From: Chrysoporthe austroafricana
Lineage: Eukaryota > Ascomycota > Sordariomycetes > Diaporthales > Cryphonectriaceae
DNA: 64,000 nt
Assembly (NCBI GenBank): GCA_001051155.2
Contig: JYIP02000006.1
Coordinates: 2,232,001 to 2,296,000, forward strand
Direction: 5' to 3'
Position 1 is the first letter of the stretch. Each line of letters begins with the position of its first letter. Positions 12,101 to 23,901 of the stretch are shown in pieces. The position numbers were made by a program, and so were the translations under genes. A model generated the notes under the pieces. It did not search any database. It was not told the origin of the DNA and worked only from the letters and a program-made list of their open reading frames with translations.

Positions 12101-13714
12101 GTTCTGTGGTGTGAGTGGTGCGAAAGCTGTGGGTTTTTGTTGATCCAGGTAAGATTCTGGATAAGGATGAGCATACGGGTGCTGCGCTGGCGCCTGCGAC
12201 GGTGCAAAGGGTGAGCCACCAAATGAGGGTTGCGGCTCTTGACCAAAGCCGAACCGAAGAGAGCCACCTGTGACACCAAACCCAGAGCTAGCCTCCGTTG
12301 CTTGGGAATAAGCAGGTTCTGTCGGCGCGGGCCCAGTCCCAAAGAGGGACGAAGGCAATCCGAAACCTTGATTCGCTGAGCCATTGGGAGCTGTTCCTAA
12401 TGGCGAAGAGCCCTGCGCCAAACCGTGATCATTCGAAGCGGGCAAACCATGGAGCATGCCGCCATCCGAAGCTGCCCCAAGTACTGAAGAGTTTTGCCCG
12501 AATCCCAGACTGATCGAAGTAGCTGAGCCCCGGTGAGCATCGAATCCAGCCAGGACATGTGAACCGGCTTGGGGGGAGCCTGAATAGCTAGAAGTCAAGC
12601 CGAAAGGAGTCGTTGTAGTGCGTCCCATCGTGTTCTCGCGGCGCTCGGTTGACGCTGGCGCCACAGGTCTCGAAGGAGAGGCTTGGACACTCGTGTCGGT
12701 TCTAGCAAAGCCGAAATCCTGCGAAACTCCCCGGCGAAAGGATGGCGATATCTCTGACTGGCCCCAATTCCTAATTGGTGTGTTGACAGAGCTCGAAGGC
12801 GGCAGTGGAAACTCGGACTCGTTCGTCTGGGCTTCTCCATCCGTCATCTGAAGCTGTGACGGCGCATCTTTCATGCCCACATTGCCATTCTGCTCTTGCG
12901 CAACTGATGGCGAGTCCAGTGATTCTTCCGGCTCAGGGCTGCTGCTGTCTTCGCGATATCTCCACATACGATTCTGAACCGAGTATCGGGGCCTTTTGCG
13001 ACCCTTGCCTTGTCTCCCACCATCTGCTTCCAGTTCTTTGTCGAGGTCAAACTCAAACAGCGGGCCGTATGAAGTTCGAGATCTCTTCACAAATTTCGGC
13101 GATGCCCATTCATCGGGGGCAGGTCGAGCCGGGGAATTTGTTGCGACAGGTTCGTCTACCGAAACAGCGGTGTCGATCTCTGCGACCGGCGGGGGCTCAG
13201 CTGCTTTGGGTGGCTCAACGGTGTAAGCCTGGTCGATGCTAATGATCTTCGTCTCCTGAGTCTCGCCGAGAGTAGCCTGCAGATCTGGTCAGAAGAGATG
13301 TGGTTCACGCGAAGCTGCGTATCTAACCTTGAGTACGAGCTTGCCCGCGAACTTGAGCTGCCAGTCCAGCCGCGAACCGGCTGGTCGTGCGGGTTCCTCA
13401 TCCTTGGCCCACTCCGCAGCCTCCAGAGCCAGCACGACCTCATCGCCGCTACCAAGCTCCCACCTGCCGACAGCCTCGGCGCTGGGACCACTCAACTGTA
13501 CGCGCACCGAACCCCTGTCGCAACGCAGACGGAAGTCGGGCTCGGCGAGAAGGAAGGCGAAGCTCTTGGTCACAGAGCTGTAGGGCCAGGTTATGGTAAC
13601 CTCACCGTGGACCTTGCGAGCTGCCTGATCAGCGAGGCCGGGGTGCAGTTGCGCTATGGGTGTTGCGACCCTTGTTGCGAGCAGCTGCTCGACGTCTTCA
13701 TCTGGAAGCGCCAT
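9131..13714 (-). CDS. Large POT1/Cdc13-type telomeric ssDNA-binding protein
   Basis: Two exons, 13714-13328 and 13276-9131, join in phase 0 (KLVLK to ATLGETQ); 1510 aa. The C-terminal part, about residues 1341-1500 (VIEVDLYSLHTDHLPVVKPGDSV, LLRGFTVVSLPGRGFGLKT, SSWAVFK), matches the OB-fold of the POT1/Cdc13 telomeric single-strand-binding family. The first 130 residues also look like a compact beta-rich domain (EVTITWPYSSVTKSFAFLLA), possibly another OB-fold. Between them lie about 1200 mostly disordered residues: an FG/GFG-containing segment near 270-420, then very acidic stretches, then a basic segment with KRGRKTRTPSSSK-like sequence. Expected role: binding G-rich telomeric overhangs in end protection or telomerase control. 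Whether it is the Pot1, Cdc13 or Tpz1-type component is unresolved. The intron uses a weaker GTTAGA donor. Confidence 0.8.
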
Positions 13715-14375
13715 GGTTGCGAAAGGGGTCGTCGCAATGGGGCTCGTGGGATGGTTAGATCATGGTTCGCGCCCGGGGAGGAACAGAAGGTGATCCGGCC
13801 ATCTGACAGAAGCTGTACTGGTGGTGTATCGTGCGGGTAAAGCCACCTGTTTTGACCGTTGTTGGTGGGAGGAAGCGGGCAGGTCCCATTTCCCACTGAA
13901 GGAGGACTGACGATCAAGTAAAGCTGGGCTTCCGCATGTGGACGTGACGACAAACAGAACGCGCTAAGCAGCTGAGGTGGAGTCACAGGGTCGAAAGTAC
14001 CGACGTACCTTTTCCCTTCTGGAACGGCGGCGACAGGGGTGAGCTATAGTGCTCGTCCATAAGTGGGTGAGTAGTACATGGTACTTCAGTGCCCCCACTA
14101 CGCCGACCTCCGGAACCACCATCACGCGATAAGCAACGCCGATTGAGAATTCTCCTCTTATAGTCTGTATATCGTCTGTCCTTTATATTTCTGATCTTGG
14201 CGGTTACTGAGCCCGATTTTGCGTTGCCGTTTGACTGGGCGGCAGAGCACTCTGATTGTCTTTGAAAAATCACCGTTTGCTCTTCATCTATTATACCGAG
14301 ATATTCTGGGAGAAGCCTCAAAGCAGTGTCCACACACTCGACCCCGGCGTTGCGCTGTTCAGATCATTGTGCAAG
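13715..14375. promoter_or_regulatory. Divergent promoter, telomere protein/FMO
   Basis: 661 bp between two start codons on opposite strands. It contains a small palindrome, AGTAC-ATG-GTACT (about 14070-14083). The FMO frame stays open upstream of 14376, but that extension lacks any family motif. No other gene seen. Confidence 0.4.
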
Positions 14376-15794
14376 ATGGGTTCCCTCGACCCGGCGCCGT
14401 TTGACGTCAGGAGAATTGCAATCGTAGGCGCCGGCCCATGCGGCCTCTCAGCCGCAAAGTACCTCGTCGCACAGCAAGCCTTCGAGTCCGTCGTGGTGTA
14501 CGAGCAGAACCCGGAAGTCGGCGGCGTGTGGTTGTACAGCCGTCAGCCCTCAGACGCCCTTCGCGTCCCCCAGACGAGCCCTTTCTGCCCGCCTGATCCC
14601 CCTGTGAGGCCAGAGGATGGCTCCGCGCCCCTCTTCGCCTCGCCCATGTATGAGCTTCTGCACACGAACATCCCGTGGACCCTGATGAAGTACGGCGACA
14701 AGGACTTCCCGGACGGCTCGCTCATCTTCCCTGCGCGCCAGGGTGTCCAGGACTATCTCGTGGAGTATTCACAGGACATCCGGCACCTGATCAGGTTCTC
14801 GACCGCCGTCAAGGCCATCAAGCTGAGGCGCGAAGGGGACAGAGACAAATGGGATATTGAGACGGAGAGCCTGTTGGATGGAGAGAGTCGCGAGGAAACA
14901 TTCGACGCCGTTGTTGTGGCATCTGGGCACTACTCGACAACTTTTCTCCCCAACGTGAAGAACATCAAGGAGTTCCATGCGGCCCACCCAAGCGTGATCT
15001 CCCACTCAAAACTTTACCGCGTGCCCGAGGACTTTCAGGGCAAGACACTAGTCGTCGGAAATGCTGCGTCCGGGCTCGATATTGCATCACAGATCAGCCC
15101 GCACTGTAGGCCGCCTCTGCTCCTATCCGTGCACGAGCCCACGCCCGAGGAGAACCTCGCCCATGTTGGCGCCGAAGAGGTCCCCGCGATAGAGGAGTTC
15201 CTGGTAGAGGAGAAGGGTGTCAGATTCACAGACGGGCGTGTCGAGAAGGATCTTGATACAATACTGTACTGCACGGGGTACCTGTTCACCTTCCCGTTCC
15301 TCGAGTCTCTAACGCCCGGTCTCGTATCGGACGGACGGAGGGTGTACGGCCTTTACAAGCACCTCTTCCACATCGATCACCCAAGCTTGGTCTTTCCTGG
15401 TCTGCCCATCAGAGTCGTGCCCTTCCCGATATCTGAGGCGCAGGCAGCCATCTTTGCCAGGGTCTGGTCCAATTCTCTGACCTTGCCATCGGTCGAGGAG
15501 ATGTCAAAATGGGAGAAAGAAGAGGCTCTGAGACGAGGACAAGCATTCCACGTCTTCCCTAAGGGCGGCGATGGCGCGTACCTCGACGAGTTCCACGAAT
15601 GGGCCATGAAGTCCACCAGCGACAAAGGCAAGGAGCCGCCGGTCTGGAGTGACGAGCAGAAGTGGCAGAGAGCGACGTACGCAGAGGCGAAATTAAAATT
15701 TGAAATGACAGGGAGGAAGGCGAAGTCGCTTAAGGATTTAGGATTTGAGTATCAGCCTCCGAGCCAGGCGGACAACAAGCAAGATATTGTATAG
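14376..15794 (+). CDS. Flavin-containing monooxygenase (FMO-like)
   Basis: FAD/NADPH monooxygenase of the dimethylaniline monooxygenase type, which oxygenates soft nucleophiles (N or S) in small molecules. Single exon, 472 aa. The start was chosen at MGSLDPAPF because the FAD-binding Rossmann motif IAIVGAGPCGLSAA follows at residue 14, as usual. Further family marks are EQNPEVGGVW, ARQGVQDYLVEYSQ, the central VVVASGHYSTTFLP and the NADPH-binding LVVGNAASGLDIASQI near residue 224, then LDTILYCTGYLFTFPFL. The end is hydrophilic and there is no C-terminal membrane anchor, so it is likely soluble. Substrate unknown. Family very secure. Confidence 0.92.
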   Translation: MGSLDPAPFDVRRIAIVGAGPCGLSAAKYLVAQQAFESVVVYEQNPEVGGVWLYSRQPSDALRVPQTSPFCPPDPPVRPEDGSAPLFASPMYELLHTNIPWTLMKYGDKDFPDGSLIFPARQGVQDYLVEYSQDIRHLIRFSTAVKAIKLRREGDRDKWDIETESLLDGESREETFDAVVVASGHYSTTFLPNVKNIKEFHAAHPSVISHSKLYRVPEDFQGKTLVVGNAASGLDIASQISPHCRPPLLLSVHEPTPEENLAHVGAEEVPAIEEFLVEEKGVRFTDGRVEKDLDTILYCTGYLFTFPFLESLTPGLVSDGRRVYGLYKHLFHIDHPSLVFPGLPIRVVPFPISEAQAAIFARVWSNSLTLPSVEEMSKWEKEEALRRGQAFHVFPKGGDGAYLDEFHEWAMKSTSDKGKEPPVWSDEQKWQRATYAEAKLKFEMTGRKAKSLKDLGFEYQPPSQADNKQDIV

Positions 15795-16127
15795 AGACTT
15801 AGATGGTAGATTTATAGCCAGGCGGCACGAAACACTGATGGTTGGTATCCTAGAGATTTGATGCAAGTGTCCTGGTCCCTTAAAGACTTTTTACTGTCAG
15901 GGGTCAATTTTTGGCTTTCAACAAAGGCCCCCTTGAGATGATCTAAATGTCTAACCGCGAATGGACTCGCATTCCTGTCAATAGAAATATGTGAAGGCGA
16001 ATCTTGCAGATTGACACCCACCGATTCGTGTCATTGACTTTATCATGCAACCAAAAAAAGCACAGATACTTGATTTTATTATTTACGTATCCGGGCCTCT
16101 TTCATCTATATACACCATGATTACTCA
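15795..16127. other. Convergent 3' intergenic region
   Basis: 333 bp between the converging FMO and receptor-like genes. AT-richer than the flanking exons. Nothing recognised. Confidence 0.45.
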
Positions 16128-17519
16128 TTAGGGCTCCGGAAAGGCAATGCTGACGCTGTCCGCAAGCACAGATGCAGGGCATTTTTCGCCCCTTTCTTCG
16201 GCACACCTCACCATGGCTGGCATCGCGAGGCCCTGCTCCTCTTCCGACTTGACCTCCCACGCCGTCTCAGCGGCGATCGGCCCTGGGATTTCCGACCGAC
16301 GTCGAGGAAGGGGCTCTGTAGCTATCTCAGATTCGTGATTCGCCTGTGTCTGGTCGGCAAATGAGTCGAGGTCCTTAAATGTGCGGCCCCAGCTGCTCCA
16401 GCTGCTTGGTTTGCTCCAACCGCTGTAGCCCGGCTTTTGCAAGACACCTCTTTCACTTGGGCTCGGTTCTGTCGTGTGTTTTGAGCCAGGCCGGTTCTGA
16501 CACAGCGGTCTCAGGAAAGGCAGACACGCTACGGTGATCGTTATGGTGCCCTCGACTACCGACAGACAGCCTGGGGACACCACAGCGTAGGTCAGGTCCA
16601 TGAGATCCATCTTGGGGATCTCATATTGTCTCACTAATGCGACCACCACCGTACTACGGCTCAGGATACATATTAGCACACGAGTCAAGCGTATTCTTTC
16701 ATGGAAGGGCTTAGCACCCACACAGATCCCAGACTGAATAGTCCCATGGTGAGCAGCTTTCGCCTCAGTGGAAGGTGCATCTTGTATAGGTAAGGCATGG
16801 GCAGTATGAGAATCAGAATGTCCATGAACAGGTTGATGAAGCTGTTCCAGAAATAGAACGCTTTCACGTCAACGCAGTGACCGCCTGGTATTGTCTGGTC
16901 CCAGAAGAAAGAGACCGGCGAGCAGAAGAACACCGCGCTGAAGAAAGCCCCGGTGCTCCAGAGGATTGTGAAAACTACTAGCATTTTCACGGCGAGCAAC
17001 ATCTCGCGGAATGGCATCAGCGTTGAGTAGAGTGCCAGCACGGAAAGCTTGCCAAAACACCAGTTCGGTGTCAGGAACAGCTGGTAGGACCAGAGGCTCT
17101 ACACGCAGTGGAAGAGAGCAAGTCAGCTTGTTGGCCTCTCACCAGGCTCTTATAGGAAAACGCCGAGGCGGGACGCACCAGGTAGAACATTCTGATAGGC
17201 TCCTGGCCGTAATTGGCAACGATGTCGACCATGTGCAGTCCTGCGCCACCTTCTGACGCCTGAACCCAGAGGTCGGCACTCATAAAGAGGAAGAACACCT
17301 GGAACCAGTGTCAGCCATGGGTGTCTGTCTGCCTAGACGTGCGCCTTGACGAACCTCAGCCAATCCGATGGAGACATCGCTGCAATCCCACCTGCCCCGA
17401 TGTTTGTATCTGGCAAGGAAGCGAAGAGAAACGAGGCACAGGGTCAAACAAATACTGAACGACGAAATAACGAGCATCACAAGTTGCCCGGGGCTAGTGA
17501 TCGGCAATGATGGAGGCAT
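16128..17519 (-). CDS. PTH11/SAT4-type 7TM integral membrane protein
   Basis: Rhodopsin-like fungal membrane protein of the SAT4/PTH11 class. Proposed exons: 17519-17355, 17298-17179, 17098-16722 and 16653-16128; 395 aa. Hydrophobic segments follow the class pattern: LVMLVISSFSICLTLCLVSL; then MFYLSLWSYQLFLTPNWCFGKLSVLALYSTL; then MLVVFTILWSTGAFFSAVFFC with FFWDQ and GHCVD; then FINLFMDILILILPMPYLYKM; and a last helix ending in TVVVALVRQYEIPKMD. Family members are putative GPCRs for surface or nutrient cues, though most lack a known ligand. No CFEM domain precedes helix 1. The tail is hydrophilic and probably cytoplasmic. An in-frame ATG at 17588 would add 23 residues. Two joins are judged from motif spacing and could shift: exon 2 could end later, at a GTGAGA donor, and exon 4 could start at a nearby AG. 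Confidence 0.8.
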
Positions 17520-19090
17520 CGTGCCGGGAGAGTCCTTCAGATCTCGAAATGTCTTCCAACATCTCCCATCATCGAGACCACCTTCCAAGAAGACGCCATC
17601 CTGATAGCAGGCCTCAACAGGACTTTAAATCATACACGAAGAAGAGAGTCGTCCGTATGGAGCCTAGTCCGCTTGTAGCAGCATGGAATGCGGCTCTGGG
17701 GATCGCAAGTTACGGCCGCTGGAGAAGAAACGAACCAGGCCTCAACAGACTAGACTCTTTGACCCTTCGGATACCGCGAGGCATCGTCTCTAGTGGTGCA
17801 CCCATTCCGCGGCTCACTAGTCGCCAGTGGGGACCAGGCCTCAGGATTACATCCCACCAAGAGTCTTAAATCTCCACGGAGACCCAGCAGTCAGGGCACG
17901 GTCGATACTACGTCGACCTTGCTCGCCGGCCGGGCCGTCCCTGACGATACTCGGGCGTAAGCTCGAGCCCCCGGCGACGAGGTCATCAGAAGGACCGTTC
18001 TTGGCACCAGCACTAGAGAGGCTTCGGCTGAACCTAGTTCGCAAGCGCAACGAACTGGCGGGCCCGGCGTGGCGGGTAACGCTGGGAACAATGCGCTGGA
18101 GTGGCATTAGAGCACTTGACCGGGTGCCCAGGAAGGCTCTCTCTCTCTGTACGGCCGAGAAGGCCAGGAGGTTGGGACGTCGGGAGAACAGGACCTTGCT
18201 TGATCAATGCTAGCAGCACCTCGGACTGATCTGCATCGAGCGCAAGCAGTGAACAAAGAGACGGTGCAGCTCAGCTCGAGCACGATCCTACAGGCCGGGA
18301 TAGCTCCTGTCTGTCATCGAAGCCACCCACGTGCCATTGTAGCGTGGGTTCTCTTTGCATCCGCGAATAGAGTTCGGCTTGAAGGCCAGATCTTGACCGG
18401 CAGGGCGGTTTGAGGCTCATCGGCCGGAGTTTAACATGTCTCACCTATATTGTCAAACCATACCTTCCATGCGACACACCTTCGTGGTGTAACAAAGCTG
18501 TTATCGGTCTGTCCCTGTTGAGTAATCATGATGGCTCTCTCTATACACCCCTAAGCGTCGAGATCAGTTCCAGGCTGCCGGGTCGTGGGAGAGGAGCATG
18601 CGGGCCTTTCGATGACGGATGCACGGCAGTCGGACCGCTGTAACCCAGTACGCTGCCTCTCGCAAGGGGTTCTATGCACTCCACGCCCTTCCGTGGCCCT
18701 AGCGTGTCTGTTTCGGCCGGACCAGACAGGCCATGCGACGTGTTGTGGCAATCGGCTTCGATAAGAGATGCCGCCTGGCCTGTCACTGCCTGTGGAGCTG
18801 ACAGCTCCGTGGAGGTATTCCTCAGCTTCCTTATCAGCGCTTGTAAGCTGTGTGTCTGGTGGGCCATCCAGATCCTCGCATTTGTAAGCCATAGTAGAGA
18901 CTGACATGCCCGTCATCGACCCTCCTATCTGGTAGCCCTGGCTGTCTCTTCCTTCTTCCTGTACAATAACAATACTGCACTTGGCTCGTTTCACTTGGGC
19001 TGAGAGCATCTGAACATCGTCCAGAGCGGTACAAGTGCCACAAAAGGTGCACCAGGGTCTCAAGCGGACCGCACATCCAATTTGCCCGCG
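17520..19090. other. Gene-poor 1.6 kb
   Basis: Upstream region of the receptor-like gene (minus) and the aminotransferase (plus), so it should hold both promoters. CAGGCCTCA is present three times (about 17613, 17737 and 17836), too short and irregular to call a repeat. The open frames show no family motif. Confidence 0.45.
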
Positions 19091-21229
19091 ATGGAGTCAA
19101 GTTGCACGGCGACGGCCGACATGGCCTCTTCCGATAAGCCCACCCCCAGGGACTTCAGCCACTACTATTCAGTGACCACGGCGAGTCGGAAAGCCAATGT
19201 GATGAAACAGTATTACAAGTACTTCCAGATCCCCGGAATCGGCAACTTGGCTGGTGGTAAGTCTGCCGTGAATCTCATACCTGATGCCGGATTGCGATAT
19301 GTAATCACGGCCGACCGTTGAAACAAGGGAGGCCTTGGTCGGACATCTGGTCCGCCTTGTTGGTGATCTGTCCGCTGATGCTGTTGCACCGCGCAAAAGG
19401 ACTGCCCAACCTGCGCTTCTTCCCCTTCGACACGCTCGAGGCCGAGACCGCCAAGCCGGAGCGATGGACGCCCTCGCCCAACCATCCCTCCGGATCCGGA
19501 GCCTCCGGGGATGACCTCGCCCCCAAGGCTGCGGCCCTGAGGCTTGATCAGAACGACGGCGCCGACCCTGCTGCCGCGTCTCACATCGTCGTGCCCAAGG
19601 CTCTCTCCCCGGACACGGCGCTGACGCGCAAGGTCGACCTCGCCACCGCGCTGCAGTATGGCACCGCGCAGGGCTACCCGCCGCTGTTCTCCTTCATCAG
19701 GCAGTTCACGCGGGACAACCTGCACCCGAACGTGCCCTACGCCGGCGGGCCCGACGTGTGCCTGACGGTCGGGTCGACGGACGGCTTCTCCAAGACGCTG
19801 GAGTTGTTTGTGGACCCGTGGGACCCCGAGCGCGACGATGTGCGGGACAGGCCCGGCCTCCTGTGCGAGACGTTCGTGTATGGCGGCCCCATGAACCAGT
19901 CGATCCCCAAGGGCGTGCAGATGGTCCCCGTCCGGGCGGATGAGGGTGGGATGGTTGCGACCGGCCCGGGCAGCCTGGACGATGTGCTGGCGAATTGGGA
20001 TTACTCCAAGGGGCGGAGGCCGCATCTGTTGTACACGGTAACGTGAGTTGGGCGCTTTTTCTTTGCCCGCCATGTGCTGTAATCCGTACGAGGCTCACCG
20101 TGCTGACCGATCGCGCAGCATGGGCCACAACCCAACCGGCCTCCTCCTTTCCCTCGAGCGGCGGAAGGCCCTTTATGCAGTCTGTTCCAAGTTCGACGTC
20201 ATCATCGTCGAGGACGACCCCTACTGGTACCTCCAGTTCCCATCCGCTGCGCTTGAAGAATCCAAGTCACGCAACCGGCCCCCCGTCGCCGACGCCTTCT
20301 CCGAACCATCCTTGACGGCCACAGACAAGAAGTCCTCGGGCTACGCCTTCCTCGACTCCCTCGTCCCCTCCTTCCTCAACATCGACGTCGACGGCCGCGT
20401 GGTCCGCCTTGACACCTTCAGCAAGACCGTCGCGCCGGGCTGCCGCCTCGGCTGGATCACCGCGCAACCCGAACTGATCGAGCGCTTCGTCCGTATCACC
20501 GAGGCTACCACCCAGCAGCCGTCAGGCTTCGTGCAGAGCGTCATCTCGGAGCTCCTCATCGGCCAGCAGCCCGCCGAGGTTACGTCGAGCTGGCTCTCGC
20601 TGCGGAGCAACAAGGAGCGCGCCGCATACAGCGGGTGGCAGACGGACGGGTGGGTGCGGTGGATCGAGGGCCTGCGCGGTGAGTATGAGAGGCGCATGAC
20701 CCGCATGTGTCGCATCCTGGACGAGGGGAGCGTGTATGTCAAGCAGGGGACGCCGCGGGCGGCCCAGGACGCGGACGTGTGTGTCTTGACCAAGACGCAG
20801 TTGTACGACTTTGCATGGCCCAGGGGCGGCATGTTTGTCTGGATACGGCTTCTCTTTGAGAGCCACCCACTTTATGGCGCTGCGAGCTCTGATGGCGCGG
20901 ACATCGTGGACGGCGCGGCGCTTGCGACAGGGCTGATGCTGTTCCTCGCTAATAAGCCGCACCTGGTGCTCATCAGCCCGGGTGCGATGTTCAGCTCTAC
21001 CGAGGAGGTGAGGAGGGACGTGGGCTGGCAGTACGTCCGGATGTGTTTCGCAGCAGAGACCGAAGAGAATGTGGACTTGTGCTCGCAGAGGTTTGTGAAG
21101 GGCGTGAGGAAGTTCTGGGGCATCAAGAACGTCAAGGAGCTTGAGGACATCATCAAGGAATCGCCATTTGTGGCGGAGAACGACTTGGATGAGGAGGTTG
21201 GAAATCTGGGACTATATATGGGCTGCTAG
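19091..21229 (+). CDS. Aromatic/2-aminoadipate aminotransferase (Aro8-like, class I/II)
   Basis: PLP-dependent transaminase of fold type I, Aro8/kynurenine aminotransferase branch, acting on aromatic amino acids or 2-aminoadipate (lysine pathway). Exons 19091-19256, 19400-20042 and 20119-21229 join in phase; 639 aa, at the long end for the family. Motifs: DFSHYYS and IGNLAGGLPNLRFFPFDTLEA (across intron 1), ALQYGTAQGYPPL, TVGSTDGFSKTLEL, the YTVTMGHNPTG segment across intron 2, VEDDPYWYLQ, and the Schiff-base lysine in DTFSKTVAPGCRLGW (about K372), with FVWIRL and SPGAMFS near the end. Cytosolic by lack of a signal. Intron 1 (143 nt) is longer than the others. Substrate preference within the branch is not visible. 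Confidence 0.93.
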
Positions 21230-21684
21230 ATGATCGCATAGCTGTTTTTGGCTTTCACGCCTGGTCTTGACTAACTGTGTGTGGAGAAGGCGTTTCCGGT
21301 CGGGTTCTCATTTGCATGATCTAGACACGGAGGTTGAGCAAGACCTGTGAAACGCCAGCGAGGCAAACCATATAGAGAAGCACGAGTAGCTGGGCTCTTT
21401 TCAGCGCTCCTTGCCATTGCAATGTCTTGCCAGGTTTCACTATAGCGTATGCTTCGGTCTTTGTGCTCATCTCACCAGCACCTTTATGTATACATCGCTC
21501 GCCACGTCAATTGCGCACCCGACGAGCTTCAGCTCTGCATGATTGAAGAGAATTCCGTAATTTTTGATTTGGCAAGTGTGCTACCTTAGCTCGCACATTC
21601 CTGACCCAACGCCGAAACCAACTGTGTCATCAGCCCGAAGTGTCAAATCCCGTCCCAGAAGAAAAGCCGCCACTCTGCCTTCCT
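21230..21684. other. Convergent 3' intergenic region
   Basis: 455 bp between the aminotransferase and RPL4 stop codons. Presumed 3' UTRs only. Confidence 0.45.
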
Positions 21685-23094
21685 TTACTCCTTCATGATC
21701 TCGAAGAACTCAGGAACGGGGGCCTTGGGCTTGCCCTCCTCAACCTTCTTCTCGCCCAGCTTCTCCTTCTGGAAAGCAGAGGCGTACGGGTTCAGGCGCA
21801 GCATGACCTGCTTGTTCTTGAGAGGGTTCTTCTTCTGCACACCAGTACGCTTTGTCCGAGCCTCGCCCTTGGGGCCACGCAGAACACTCTGGATTTCGGA
21901 GCTGTTGATCAGGCGGGTCAGGTCGGCCTGGGCGACAACGTTGGAAGGCAGGAGGAAGTCCTTCTTCAAGGCAGAGGGCTCGGTGGTGGAGCCGTAGACC
22001 TTGTCGAGGGCCTTGAAGGCGCCGGAAGACCAGATAACGAAACGGCCGAGGTGGCCACCGGGAGCCAGCTGGAGGAGGTTCAGGGAGTAGACGGAGCAGG
22101 TCTCGACACCAGCAATGTTGCGGAAGCCCTTGACCAGCTCCTTGCCGTCGACCTCGGGGTCATAGATGACGAGGGGACCGCGGCGCTGGCGGTGGCGGCG
22201 GCCTCGGAGCTTGCCCTTACCGGCACGGAGCTTCTTGGAGCCCTTGACCTTCTCCAAGTCGGGACCAGCACCGACGGCCTTCAGGAGACTGATAGCAGCG
22301 GAAGTCTTGGCGGCAGCGGCACCCTCGAAGGCGGCGGAGTCGATGACGAGAGGGACCTCGGGGACGGACATGATCTGGTGACCGCGGGCGAGGAGGAGAG
22401 AGGGGACGGCGGAAGCAGCCAGAGCGGAAGCGGTAGCGAAGCGCCTGTAAACCCGTTAGCACAACGGCACCAAGTTCGGAAATGCGCTGTATAACTCACT
22501 TCTGGCCCTGGTTGATCTTGATGTGCCACTTGCGCCAGATCTTGGTGGGGGCGAACATGCGACCGGAACGGCACATGTTACCAAAAGCAGCCTGACCAGC
22601 GCGGTGAGTACCACCACCAGAAACACGAGGGATACGGGCAACAGCGCGACCTAGAAAGTGTTTGTATCAGCAAAATATTCCCCCAACGGCCGCTAAGTAG
22701 AGTTTTGTGAATCGATTTCCCGTTTCCTTGGTCCTGTCCCGTAGCGAACGATACTTCGTGAAGACCGAATGTTCCCGACTCGTTCAACACCCATTGATTC
22801 CAAGCTCTTCCGGTCTCCTCGGAACCTCGACATCTCCCGGCTCTTGCTCCCGTGAAAACTGTGCAAAATGTCGAAAGGTCTGTACTAACCAGTTCCCCAA
22901 GACTCGGCAGAGGTCTGGTGGCCGGCTTTCTCGCTGACGGCGTAGGGCTGGCGCTTGTTCTTGGCCATTCCCTTGTGGACATCCTGAACGATATCAGGAC
23001 GGATCGGGGCAGTGAAGACGGCGGGCATCGTGTGGGTGGCCGAGGTGGCCTTGCCATCGGCACCCAGGATCGTAACGGTAGGTCGGGAGGCCAT
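21685..23094 (-). CDS. RPL4: 60S ribosomal protein L4 (uL4)
   Basis: Structural protein of the large ribosomal subunit with a loop lining the exit tunnel. Exons 23094-22890, 22650-22500 and 22444-21685 join in phase; 371 aa, the usual length for a fungal uL4. Recognisable: [74 protein letters not shown], the [16 protein letters not shown] helix, and the eukaryote-specific Lys-rich C-terminal extension ending EFFEIMKE. A likely 5' UTR intron (about 23194-23106, GTCAGT donor) lies just upstream of the ATG, common in ribosomal protein genes. A CACGTG E-box is at about 23357. Confidence 0.96.
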
Positions 23095-23105
23095 TTTGAA
23101 TTGCC

Positions 23106-23194
23106 CTGTTCCTCAATCGATTGATGTCAGTTTCGTCGGAAGCCTCGAGTGGATAAGCTGCAGGCGAGAAGTCGTCGGCGACAGATTGACTGAC
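23106..23194 (-). other. Probable 5' UTR intron of RPL4
   Basis: On the minus strand a GTCAGTCAATC donor follows CCCCAG, and GAACAG is the acceptor 11 bp before the ATG. Inferred from splice signals only; no coding frame tests it. Confidence 0.45.
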
Positions 23195-23901
23195 CTGGGG
23201 AGGTTGTCGGTGGCTTGGTTGGGCGGTGCTGCCGAGTTCGTTGCTGGTCTCAAGAAGTGGGAACAGGCGTTTGAAGCAGCAAGCAAATTCATCGAATCGA
23301 CCAAAAAAATCGTGTGTCTGCGCTAGGCCGAATTTGGATTTTCAAAGTGGGGCATCACGTGCCACCCTCCTCCTCCATCGTCCCCCCTGGTCACCGGGCA
23401 TCTCGTACACCATCTTCCGGCCTACTACAGTTATCTCGAATCTACCTCTATACCATTGGATGAAATCTCCTATAATACAGGATGAGCTCTTCATACCTTG
23501 CTCATAGCCTCAACGCTCTCTGACTCCTCTGGATTTGTTTGCGCGTGATCAGTATCTTCAGTGGCACTCCAAGACCCAACCCGCTCACTTCAGCTAGTGT
23601 TTGCCAGTGCATTCATACATAACCGAAGACTGCATCTAAACTTAGGAGCGAATCCTCTGTGTCTATGTGCTCCCGGAAGAGAGCCCGGAAGGGAGATATG
23701 GTAGGTACCTAAGGTAATTGTAGATCTGGGCAACGAAGTACGCTCAATGCTTTCAACTGACAACAACTGCACCCCTCACATGACAAAGACCCGGTTGTCC
23801 CCGAGTCCAGGTCAGCCTTCCGCGCCACATACAGAACCATCAGCGTTGTTGGACAGGGGGTTTTTGTTTATTGTACACTATTCACGCTACATCCAGCATT
23901 A
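23195..23901. other. RPL4 promoter and PET127 3' flank
   Basis: Contains a CACGTG box near 23357 and long pyrimidine or purine tracts, consistent with the promoter of a highly expressed gene. The remainder should be the 3' flank of the PET127-like gene. No gene found. Confidence 0.45.

Noticed and set aside
14256..14375. 40-codon upstream extension of the FMO frame
   Set aside because: The Rossmann motif follows normally after the ATG at 14376, and the extension has no conserved sequence.
19213..20073. 286-codon minus-strand frame over the aminotransferase
   Set aside because: Antisense shadow of a strongly supported enzyme.
21640..22494. 284-codon frame opposite RPL4
   Set aside because: Mirror of the RPL4 exon; Leu/Gly-rich composition typical of antisense frames.
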